DNA of 7,932 nt from Dehalococcoidia bacterium (GTDB lineage: Bacteria > Chloroflexota > Dehalococcoidia > JACVQG01 > JAHKAY01): NCBI GenBank assembly GCA_030740315.1, contig JASLXN010000063.1, positions 1 to 7,932 on the forward strand, given 5' to 3'. The translations under genes were made by a program, and so were the position numbers. The notes under the pieces are model-generated. The model was not told where the DNA came from and made no database searches. It saw only the letters and a program-made list of their open reading frames with translations. Within the stretch, counting starts at the first letter, position 1. Each line of letters starts with the position of its first letter. Of the stretch, positions 1-5,786 are shown one piece after another.

Positions 1-525
1 TCCATCGGCATGGGGCACTTCATGCATGCTGCCCGACGCAATGTAGATATGGTGATGTTGCTCCTCAACAACGAGGTATACGGTATGACCGGAGGCCAGA
101 TGGCCCCGACAACATCCTCCGGGATAACTACCACCACCACTCCCTTTGGTATGAGGGAGTCCTCCTTTGACGCCGTGAAGCTGGCCGTGGATGCCGGAGC
201 TACCTATGTGGCCCGGTGGACCATAGCCCAGCCCTTCCAAATAGCAAAGTCCTTCAGGAAGGCTTTGGATCACAAGGGGTTCTCCATGATTGAGTTCATC
301 TCCATCTGCCCCACATATCGGGGCCGACTCAATGAGATGACCTCGCCAGTGGACATGCTGCGGCGGCTCAAGGCGGAAACGGTATTCCTGAAGGATGCCG
401 CAAAGATGAGTGAGGACGAACTGGAGGGGAAGCATGTGGTGGGGGAGTTCTTGGAGCGGGATGATCGTACGGAACTGTCTCAAGTTTATGAGCGGCTCTG
501 GTCCGAGAGAGGGGGGAGGGGATAG
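1..525 (+). CDS. korB: 2-oxoacid:ferredoxin oxidoreductase, beta (TPP-binding) subunit, 3' part
   Basis: This is the C-terminal 174 codons of a gene that enters the window in frame. The beta subunit binds thiamine pyrophosphate and oxidatively decarboxylates a 2-oxoacid (2-oxoglutarate or a branched-chain 2-oxoacid) to an acyl-CoA, reducing ferredoxin in the cytoplasm. The visible start, IGMGHFMHAARRN, is the part that follows the GDG Mg-TPP motif in this family; that motif would lie just upstream, outside the window. NNEVYGMTGGQMAPTT (codons 23-38) is the family's TPP-pocket signature, and ICPTYRGR (codons 104-111) matches the conserved CPT segment. The usual length is about 250-280 residues, so roughly a third is missing only because of the window edge. 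A delta ferredoxin subunit follows after 6 nt. Substrate (Kor versus Vor type) cannot be settled from this fragment, so the symbol is family-level. Confidence 0.9.
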   Translation, partial: SIGMGHFMHAARRNVDMVMLLLNNEVYGMTGGQMAPTTSSGITTTTTPFGMRESSFDAVKLAVDAGATYVARWTIAQPFQIAKSFRKALDHKGFSMIEFISICPTYRGRLNEMTSPVDMLRRLKAETVFLKDAAKMSEDELEGKHVVGEFLERDDRTELSQVYERLWSERGGRG

Positions 526-531
526 GCGGCA

Positions 532-768
532 ATGTCGGTTATTTTCTCCGATAAAGGCAAGTCCTTGATTGTAGCTCGCGACAGGTGTAAGGGGTGCGAA
601 CTGTGTATAGAGGTGTGCCCGGTGGATGTGCTGGAGCCGTCCGACAAACTCAATAGCCGAGGAGTAACTTTCCCGGCTATTAAGCGGGAAGGCAAATGCA
701 CTCTGTGTACCCTGTGTGAGAATATGTGCCCTGACCTTGCCATCTACATCCTGCCAGATTCAGCGTAA
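532..768 (+). CDS. korD: 2-oxoacid:ferredoxin oxidoreductase, delta subunit (2x[4Fe-4S] ferredoxin)
   Basis: A 78-residue bacterial-type ferredoxin. Two CxxCxxCxxxCP clusters are complete: C19/C22/C25/C29 and C56/C59/C62/C66, each followed by the usual Pro, so it should carry two low-potential [4Fe-4S] clusters. In this enzyme family the delta subunit passes electrons from the TPP site to soluble ferredoxin. The ATG at 532 is 6 nt after the beta-subunit stop, and a purine-rich Shine-Dalgarno-like GGGAGGGGA (513-521) sits at a workable distance inside the end of the previous gene, so the two are surely co-transcribed. The order beta-delta with nothing recognisable after it implies that alpha and gamma lie upstream. 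A free-standing ferredoxin is possible but less likely given the context. Confidence 0.88.
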   Translation: MSVIFSDKGKSLIVARDRCKGCELCIEVCPVDVLEPSDKLNSRGVTFPAIKREGKCTLCTLCENMCPDLAIYILPDSA

Positions 769-1166
769 AACTGCCCTACTTCCAGCACCTCTGCCTCGCC
801 TAACGGCTTTTTATCGAAGGGCTACAGAGGGAGCGTCCCTATTAGATGCTTCTTGGAGTGGGAGGAGGGCCTTGTGCTTCGTTTCGTAAGTATCGTTGTA
901 AGGTGCATACTATAGACCATTCTTTACGCCCTCCGAAGGAGTCCGGTCAGAATGGAGTATCGGACTCCATAAGGCGGAGAGTCCTTCGGACAGGGTGACA
1001 AAATATGCCTGTCATTCTGAGCACAGCGGAGAATCTCGTTGTCTATTAATTATACGATCGAGCACTAGTCTTCCTGGGGGGCTTGGAGGACTTAGTCCTC
1101 AGCTATAAATTCTACGGCCGGGTCGGTGGGAAGAGCTCGGGCTGATAAACAGAGCAACTCGCTTCG
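769..1166. other. intergenic region with hairpins, no gene seen
   Basis: This stretch separates the oxidoreductase operon from the aldolase operon. I see no convincing gene: a 50-codon + frame from ATG 846 has no good ribosome site and runs into the repeat. Small hairpins are AGGGA-GCG-TCCCT (828-840) and GAGGAC-TTA-GTCCTC (1086-1100). Neither has a following T-run, so no clear rho-independent terminator is visible for the upstream operon; GCC-TAAC-GGC followed by five T's near 809-823 is too weak to call. TATAAA at 1104-1109 could be a -10 box but has no good -35 partner. The inverted repeat element at 932-1038 is listed separately. Confidence 0.6.
932..1038. repeat. MITE-like nested inverted repeat with TGTCATTCTGAG motif
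   Basis: Several perfect inverted pairs are packed here: TCCGAAGGA (932-940) with TCCTTCGGA (982-990); GGAGTCCG (938-945) with CGGACTCC (961-968); TCAGAATG (947-954) with CATTCTGA (1013-1020); GACAGG (989-994) with CCTGTC (1008-1013). The last part reads as two related arms head to head around a 9-nt spacer (1001-1009): the left arm ends AGGGTGACA (992-1000) and the right arm begins TGTCATTCTGAG (1010-1021) and ends GGAGAATCTCG (1028-1038). From memory, such TGTCATTCTGAG / AGGGTGACA arms are common intergenic dispersed repeats in Chloroflexota and some other bacteria. Copy number cannot be seen here, so its mobility is inferred. Confidence 0.6.
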
Positions 1167-1195
1167 TTGACGCTGCTCAGTGCCGTTGCTATTAT
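1167..1195 (+). promoter_or_regulatory. sigma70-type promoter of the aldolase-dehydrogenase operon
   Basis: TTGACG (1167-1172) and TATTAT (1190-1195) are separated by exactly 17 nt; each matches the sigma70 consensus at five of six positions. Transcription should start near 1202, leaving a leader of about 75 nt that contains a small GGCT/AGCC hairpin and the strong ribosome site before ATG 1278. The TTG that would open the longest reading frame here is part of the -35 box, which argues against translation from that point. Confidence 0.7.
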
Positions 1196-1277
1196 GAAAT
1201 TGGCCCCCACTAAGAGGCTATCAAGAAGCCGTGTTATTCTGAGACTTGGCCCATCAAAACATAGTAGGGAGGATTAC

Positions 1278-2078
1278 ATGGACTGGGGTATGGCAAATCG
1301 CCTGGCACAGCTAATACAGCCGGATGGCCGCTGTCTCTTCATGCCGGTGGACCACGGCTACTTCCAGGGCCCTACTCGTAACCTGGAGCAGCCCGGTAAG
1401 ACCCTGGAGCCGCTGTTGCCCTACACAGACGCTGTCTTTATCACTAGAGGGGCGCTACGCTCCTGTGTGCACCCGGCACGGGCCAAACCCATAATCCTCA
1501 GGGTGTCAGGCGGCACCAGCATGGTTGGGAAAGACCTAGCCAATGAAGGGATTACCACTTCTTTAGAAGAGGCGGTGCGTCTCAACGTAGCCGCACTTGG
1601 AATGTCCATCTTCGTGGGCACCGACTACGAGAAAGAGTCTTTGCTGAATTTAACAACGCTGGTTGACGATGCCGAGAGGTACGGAATACCGGTTATGGCG
1701 GTTACCGCCGTGGGCAAGGAATTGGAGAAGCGAGATGCCCGCTACTTATCGCTCTGCTGCCGCATTGCGGCGGAGTTGGGTGCCAGGGTGGTGAAGACCT
1801 ACTGGTGCGAGGACTTTGAGGTGGTGGTTAATGGGTGCCCCGTCCCGGTGGTGATTGCCGGCGGTCCACAGGTGGATACAGAGCTTGAGGTTTTACAATT
1901 CGTCCATGATGGCATTCAAAGGGGGGCCATCGGGGTTAACCTGGGCAGGAACATTTGGCAGAACGAGTTCCCCGTGGCCATGATAAAAGCGATCAAAGCC
2001 ATAGTCCACCAGGACGCCACTCCGGAAGAGGCTTTGGCGCAGTATAATAGCGCCAAAAGCGCAGAGTTTGCCCGTTAA
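1278..2078 (+). CDS. lsrF: LsrF/DhnA-family class I aldolase (3-hydroxy-5-phosphonooxypentane-2,4-dione thiolase-like)
   Basis: A 266-residue TIM-barrel Schiff-base aldolase/thiolase. Recalled E. coli LsrF shares landmarks along the whole length: DWGMxxRL (2-9), DHGYFQGPT (25-33), TRGxLRSxV (56-64), EAVRLN (98-103), MAVTAVGK (140-147), RIAAELGA (162-169), KTY (173-175), GCPVPVVIAGG (186-196) and GRNIWQ (223-228). K173 in VVKTYW is the expected Schiff-base lysine. LsrF transfers an acetyl group from phosphorylated AI-2 breakdown product to CoA, but no lsrK, lsrR, lsrG or transporter is present, so the substrate here is probably a different phosphorylated sugar or diketone; the symbol is family-level. 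ATG 1278 was chosen because AGGGAGGA (1266-1273) lies 4 nt upstream and the protein starts at the family's MDWGM. In-frame extension back to TTG 1167 would run through the promoter. The dehydrogenase gene follows after 11 nt. Confidence 0.85.
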   Translation: MDWGMANRLAQLIQPDGRCLFMPVDHGYFQGPTRNLEQPGKTLEPLLPYTDAVFITRGALRSCVHPARAKPIILRVSGGTSMVGKDLANEGITTSLEEAVRLNVAALGMSIFVGTDYEKESLLNLTTLVDDAERYGIPVMAVTAVGKELEKRDARYLSLCCRIAAELGARVVKTYWCEDFEVVVNGCPVPVVIAGGPQVDTELEVLQFVHDGIQRGAIGVNLGRNIWQNEFPVAMIKAIKAIVHQDATPEEALAQYNSAKSAEFAR

Positions 2079-2089
2079 AGGCTGACCTG

Positions 2090-3115
2090 ATGCGTGCTGC
2101 TGTTTATTATAGCAACCATGATGTGCGGCTGGAGGAGTTGCCCACACCGGGCATCGGCCCCGGCGAAGCGCTGGTGAGGGTTGCGGCCAGCGGCATCTGT
2201 GGCAGCGACGTTATGGAGTGGTACCGCATCCAAAAGGCTCCACTGGTGCTGGGCCACGAGATGGCTGGACAGATTGTGACACTGGGAGAGGGGGTGGGAC
2301 ACTACCGTGCAGGAGACAGGGTCATCGTGGCCCATCATGTCCCCTGTAACACCTGCCGCTATTGCCTGTCCGGCCGCCACACGGTCTGCAATACCCTCCG
2401 CTCTACTAATGTAGAGCCTGGCGGTTTCGCAGAGTACATCCGCCTGCCGTCTATTCTGGTGGACCGTGGGGTGTTCCCTCTGCCGGAAGAGGTGTCTTTT
2501 GAGGAGGCCACTTTCACGGAACCACTGGCCTGCGTCCTCCGGGGGCAGCGGCTGGCTGGAATGAGGCCTGGTATGAGCGTAATGGTTATCGGCAGCGGAA
2601 TCGCCGGGCTGCTGCATATACAGGCAGCCAGGGCGCTGGGGGTGGGACGGATAGTGGCCACAGATGTTGTAGATTTCCGACTGGAGGCTGCCTTACGCTT
2701 TGGGGCGGGGTACGCTATCCACGCTGAGGAGGCGGTGCCGGAGCGCCTGCGTCAGCTCTTTGATGGATGGCTTCCCGATATATCCATCGTGTGCGCTGGG
2801 GCCACAGGAGCCATAGAACAAGGGCTGCGCTCGGTGGAACGGGGAGGCACGGTACTCCTGTTTGCACCCGGCACGCCGGGAGCTACCGTCCCGCTGCAGG
2901 TCAATGATGCTTGGTTCAATGGTACTAACATCGTTACTACATACGCCGGCAGCCCGACTGACTATGTTACTGCCCTGGAGCTTATAAGGGCGCGGCGGGT
3001 GCCAGTGGGGGAAATGATCACACACAGGCTGGGTTTGGCGGAAACGGACTGGGGTTTTCAGCTGGTGGCAGAGGCACGGGACTCCATAAAAGTTATTATT
3101 GAACCTCAGAAGTAG
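2090..3115 (+). CDS. zinc-dependent medium-chain alcohol dehydrogenase (sorbitol/threonine dehydrogenase type)
   Basis: A 341-residue MDR-superfamily oxidoreductase, full length for the family. The N-terminal GroES-like domain holds catalytic zinc ligands C37 (GICGSD), H56-E57 (GHE) and probably E144 (TEP), plus a structural zinc set C86/C89/C92/C100. The Rossmann domain starts at VMVIGSGIAG (164-173) with the GxGxxG motif; D192 at the end of the second strand (VATD) suggests NAD(H) rather than NADP(H). Substrate is probably a polyol or secondary alcohol, but it cannot be read from sequence. ATG 2090 lies 11 nt after the aldolase stop with a modest AAAGG (2077-2081) ahead, so the pair is one operon. 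A working model is that the dehydrogenase oxidises a polyol or hydroxyl group to a ketone that the aldolase cleaves, or uses a product of it. No promoter is seen between the two genes. Confidence 0.88.
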   Translation: MRAAVYYSNHDVRLEELPTPGIGPGEALVRVAASGICGSDVMEWYRIQKAPLVLGHEMAGQIVTLGEGVGHYRAGDRVIVAHHVPCNTCRYCLSGRHTVCNTLRSTNVEPGGFAEYIRLPSILVDRGVFPLPEEVSFEEATFTEPLACVLRGQRLAGMRPGMSVMVIGSGIAGLLHIQAARALGVGRIVATDVVDFRLEAALRFGAGYAIHAEEAVPERLRQLFDGWLPDISIVCAGATGAIEQGLRSVERGGTVLLFAPGTPGATVPLQVNDAWFNGTNIVTTYAGSPTDYVTALELIRARRVPVGEMITHRLGLAETDWGFQLVAEARDSIKVIIEPQK

Positions 3116-3121
3116 GGTGGT

Positions 3122-3564
3122 ATGATTGCCCATTTGCGGCTGCTGGCCAGGGAGAGGCTGAACAAAATCCTGGAGAGGGACCGTAGGGTGTAGGGGGCAC
3201 TGGGGGCCCTTACGGGGAAGATGTAGCCGGGTACGCTATTGATGCTGGTGATACTGGTTACCGTCCTAACTTCTCGAGACCATTCACCTTTGCCGTGTTG
3301 GAGCTTAGCGGTAGGAAGGATGTCTGCCAGAGTGGCATTGTGGCAGCCTGAGCTTCGCGCTTGGGCGGGTTTCCTATTATCCTGTATATTGACATAGCCG
3401 CCGTAGGGGTGCTTTCCTTTGCTACCGTTTCAGCCCGCTGCCTATAGACACGGTACGGTTTTGCCGGTTTCTGGCGGGCAGCGTTCGTGCTTCTGTTGGC
3501 ACCTTATACCCTGATAGCCTTGGCCGTCATCTTCAACAACCTGCCGCTTAATTCCTTTTTATGA
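3122..3564 (+). pseudogene. probable remnant of a small membrane protein gene (stops and a frame change)
   Basis: Directly after the dehydrogenase, ATG 3122 (with GGGTGG just before it) opens a basic 23-codon frame ending in TAG at 3191-3193. A different frame is then protein-like from 3187 to 3561 but is broken by TGA 3349-3351 and TAG 3445-3447, ending at TGA 3562-3564. Its last two pieces contain membrane-like segments, IILYIDIAAVGVLSF (about 3370-3414) and AAFVLLLAPYTLIALAVIF (about 3475-3531). The first piece (about 3202-3348) is soluble-looking and Gly/Tyr-rich. Intact genes here use TGA and TAG as stops, so recoding is unlikely. I do not recognise the family. It could instead be non-coding sequence with a chance hydrophobic stretch, or a gene damaged by sequencing errors. 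Confidence 0.35.
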
Positions 3565-3605
3565 GTGCTGCAGGTGGGCCGGTTGCCGGGTGCAGGGAGG
3601 GGGAT

Positions 3606-3635
3606 TTGAGTACGGTTAGGCCCGCATACTATACT
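3606..3635 (+). promoter_or_regulatory. sigma70-type promoter of the flavin reductase gene
   Basis: TTGAGT (3606-3611) and TATACT (3630-3635) are 18 nt apart; the -10 box matches consensus at five of six positions and the -35 at four of six. Transcription would begin near 3642, giving a short leader of about 27 nt that contains the AAAGGAGG ribosome site (3657-3664). It separates this gene from the upstream aldolase-dehydrogenase operon. Confidence 0.55.
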
Positions 3636-3668
3636 GGACTCAGATACTGATGTTACAAAGGAGGCGTT

Positions 3669-4241
3669 GTGGCGGCTTACGAAGATAGGGATACCCGTGA
3701 TCCCGGTACTGGGCTGTATCCGACGCCCGTAGTGATGGTGACGTGCGTGGATGACATGGGCAGGCCCAACATCATCACTTTGGCCTGGGCCGGGGTGGTG
3801 TGCTCCGAGCCGCCGCAGCTGGGTATTGCCGTGCGTCCCAGCCGCTACTCTTATGCAATGCTGTGTCGAAGTGGACAATTCGTGGTCAATGTGCCTTCGC
3901 AGGGAGTGCTTCACGCCACTGATGTCTGCGGTAGGGTAAGCGGCCGTGACCAGGATAAGTTCGCCCTCACCGGCCTCACCCCGCTCCCTGGCACCAAGGT
4001 GGAGGCCCCCCTTCTGGCCCAGTGTCCGGTGAACCTGGAGTGTATACTGCGCCACCGCCTGGCCCTTGGCTCTCATGACCTCTTTATAGGGGAGGTGGTC
4101 GCCCACCATGTGCGCAATGACATCATAGGTGAGCACGGGCGACCGGACTTCGGTAAAGCCAGTCCCTTCGCATACGCATTGGGAGAATACTGGGGGCTGG
4201 GGGAGTTGCTGGGCAAGCACGGACTTTCGCGGCCTAAATAA
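3669..4241 (+). CDS. flavin reductase family protein (FMN-binding split barrel, flavoredoxin-like)
   Basis: A 190-residue protein of the flavin reductase-like/flavoredoxin family. These bind FMN in a split beta-barrel and either reduce free flavin with NAD(P)H or relay electrons between redox partners. Visible family features are YPTPVVMVT (17-25), GRPNIITLAWAG (31-42), SEPPQLGIAVRPSRYS (46-61), the GQFVVNVP strand (69-76), DKF (96-98), CPVNLEC (119-125) and HDLFIGEVVA (136-145). The GTG start at 3669 is supported by AAAGGAGG (3657-3664), 4 nt upstream. The gene stands alone with its own promoter and faces glcF tail to tail. In anaerobes such proteins often serve oxygen or ROS defence, but nothing nearby proves that here. 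No signal peptide or membrane segment is seen. Confidence 0.85.
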   Translation: MAAYEDRDTRDPGTGLYPTPVVMVTCVDDMGRPNIITLAWAGVVCSEPPQLGIAVRPSRYSYAMLCRSGQFVVNVPSQGVLHATDVCGRVSGRDQDKFALTGLTPLPGTKVEAPLLAQCPVNLECILRHRLALGSHDLFIGEVVAHHVRNDIIGEHGRPDFGKASPFAYALGEYWGLGELLGKHGLSRPK

Positions 4242-4579
4242 AGCCACCGGCGGTTCAAAATTGTAGCTACCCACCCTCATCGTCCTCCAGGATGATGGCA
4301 TCCGTGGTACAGCTGCAGTCGTATTCCTCTAAGTGCAAATTGTGAATAGGTGTGGGGCATAAGTATGTATTGATGGTTGTAAAAAAGGTAAACAGGTTGT
4401 TTAGCAACGGTTGTACTCGTTGCCCTATTCGAACAATGTATCGGTCTGACAGATTGGCCTTCCTGCGGCCCAGGGCTCACGTGCCCGGTAGCTTTTTCTG
4501 ATGGGCGTGGCGCCGGATCTTGGGTGGAAGGGAAATAATATGCTGGCTAAATCAACTTGATAAACGCAGTGGCAGGGCC
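4242..4579. other. convergent intergenic region, no clear gene
   Basis: This gap lies between the 3' ends of the flavin reductase gene and glcF and is visibly more AT-rich around 4330-4440. It holds a hairpin GCAACG-GTTGTACT-CGTTGC (4404-4423) and a weak stem GGGC-TCACGT-GCCC (4473-4486) followed after 6 nt by five T's (4493-4497), a poor terminator candidate for the + strand. On the - strand one frame is open from 4476 down to TAG 4269-4267; it lacks an ATG or GTG and ends in an acidic tail with two cysteines (DCSC...EDDEGG). I see no ribosome site for it and do not call a gene. Confidence 0.55.
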
Positions 4580-5785
4580 TTATCCCCTATCCTGGTAGGA
4601 GCGCAACAAAAGCTCCTGGGGGTAGAGCACCTGGGCATGGACGCCGTGACGCCGGAGGCCGTACAGCAGGTGGAGGCGGCAGCCGGGGCAGGAGGTGGCT
4701 ACCGCCGATGCCTCAGCAGCGGCGATGTGCGAGACTTTCCGCTCCAGTATTCGGTGTGATAGCCGAGGGTGACGGAGGAGGTAATTACCGGCCCCGCCGC
4801 AGCAAGAATCGGCTTCGGCCATATCGGCCACCTCAATACCAGGGATGGCCCTCAAAACTTGGTGGGCTTCCTCACCGCCCCCCAGGCCTCTACCCAGGTG
4901 ACAGGGAATATGGTAGGTTACGCGCAGCCTGGTCTCCGTCTGTCCCTTCCTTAGCGGGACGTTGACCAGGAACTGGCTTACCTCCATCACCTTGGAGGCC
5001 AGGCTGGAGGCTCTATCCGCCCACTCTTGCTCATCTGAAAATAGCTCTGGATAGGCCTTGAGGAAAGAGCCACAGGTGGCACAATCAGTGACCAGCGCGT
5101 CCAACCCTGCGGTTTCTATGGCGGATATATTTCTTCGCGCAAGTCCCCTGGCCCCTTCAGGCTGGCCATAGGACGTAAAAGGTTTGCCACAACATACCTG
5201 TGCCGGGAAGGTGACCACCTGGCAGCCGTTGTAGCGTAGCACCTCGATGGTTGCTCGGCTGGCCTGGGAGAATAACAAGTCCTGACCGCAGCCTACGAAG
5301 TAACCCACACGGTAAGCCCTGGACTGGCCGTATGGGGCCATCTCCTGGGTCAAAGAGGGGCGCAGGGGTCGTGTGATGGTGGGGAGGGCAGACAGGGAGT
5401 ATGGGCGGTGTGGTAGTATCCGCAAGAGGGGATATGCCCACTTCTGGCGGTCTGGAAACGGCAGGGCGTGACGCAGCACGAGCTGCTGGAGAAGGGGTGG
5501 AGGCATTTCCGCCCTAAGCAGCTCGCGTGCCCGGCTAACTGCATCGGACACGGGTACACCCGAGGGGCATACCGCCACACAGGCAATGCAGTCCAGACAG
5601 CTGTCGATATAGCTCAGGAGAGTGGGTGTGGGCTGTAACTCGTTGCAGACTAGGCCCCGTGCCAAGGCCACCCGGCCCCTGGGGGAGAGTGGCTCCACAG
5701 GATGTGCATTGTAAGTGGGGCAGACAGGCAGACACAGGCCGCATCGGAGACAGGAGTCAGTTGCCGGCAACAGTCCTTCGGCCAA
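4580..5785 (-). CDS. glcF: glycolate/D-lactate dehydrogenase iron-sulfur subunit (GlcF-like)
   Basis: A 401-residue Fe-S electron-transfer subunit. Near the N-terminus are two [4Fe-4S] motifs, C12/C15/C18/C22 and C63/C66/C69/C73, each followed by Pro. Two CCG (cysteine-rich) domains follow: C166, C198-C199-G, C235/C238, then C295, C328-C329-G, C366/C369. This is the standard architecture of GlcF and related heterodisulfide reductase-like subunits, which take electrons from the FAD subunit and pass them to the quinone pool or another acceptor. The start is a TTG at 5785, one nucleotide after the glcD stop (TGA 5789-5787). No better in-frame start exists downstream before the first cluster, and translation is probably coupled to glcD. 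No transmembrane helix is obvious. The electron acceptor is unknown. Confidence 0.9.
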   Translation of the reverse strand: MAEGLLPATDSCLRCGLCLPVCPTYNAHPVEPLSPRGRVALARGLVCNELQPTPTLLSYIDSCLDCIACVAVCPSGVPVSDAVSRARELLRAEMPPPLLQQLVLRHALPFPDRQKWAYPLLRILPHRPYSLSALPTITRPLRPSLTQEMAPYGQSRAYRVGYFVGCGQDLLFSQASRATIEVLRYNGCQVVTFPAQVCCGKPFTSYGQPEGARGLARRNISAIETAGLDALVTDCATCGSFLKAYPELFSDEQEWADRASSLASKVMEVSQFLVNVPLRKGQTETRLRVTYHIPCHLGRGLGGGEEAHQVLRAIPGIEVADMAEADSCCGGAGNYLLRHPRLSHRILERKVSHIAAAEASAVATSCPGCRLHLLYGLRRHGVHAQVLYPQELLLRSYQDRG

Positions 5786-5786
5786 C

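Noticed and set aside
846..998. 50-codon plus-strand frame from ATG 846
   Set aside because: Runs into the inverted repeat, lacks a good ribosome site, and its composition is not protein-like.
2075..2617. 180-codon minus-strand frame inside the dehydrogenase gene
   Set aside because: Fully antisense to a convincing zinc dehydrogenase, with His/Gln/Ser-rich low-information sequence.
3187..3561. Recoded gene with in-frame TGA and TAG (selenocysteine or pyrrolysine)
   Set aside because: Two different stops plus a frame problem fit decay better, and both stops end intact genes nearby; no supporting insertion element is apparent.
3504..4301. 265-codon minus-strand frame overlapping the flavin reductase gene
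   Set aside because: It is antisense to a clear family member with promoter and ribosome site, and its translation shows no domain pattern; it reflects codon bias of the + strand gene.
4420..4440. TTCGAA motif resembling a tRNA T-loop on the minus strand
   Set aside because: The flanking bases cannot form the T-stem and no acceptor or anticodon arm is found.
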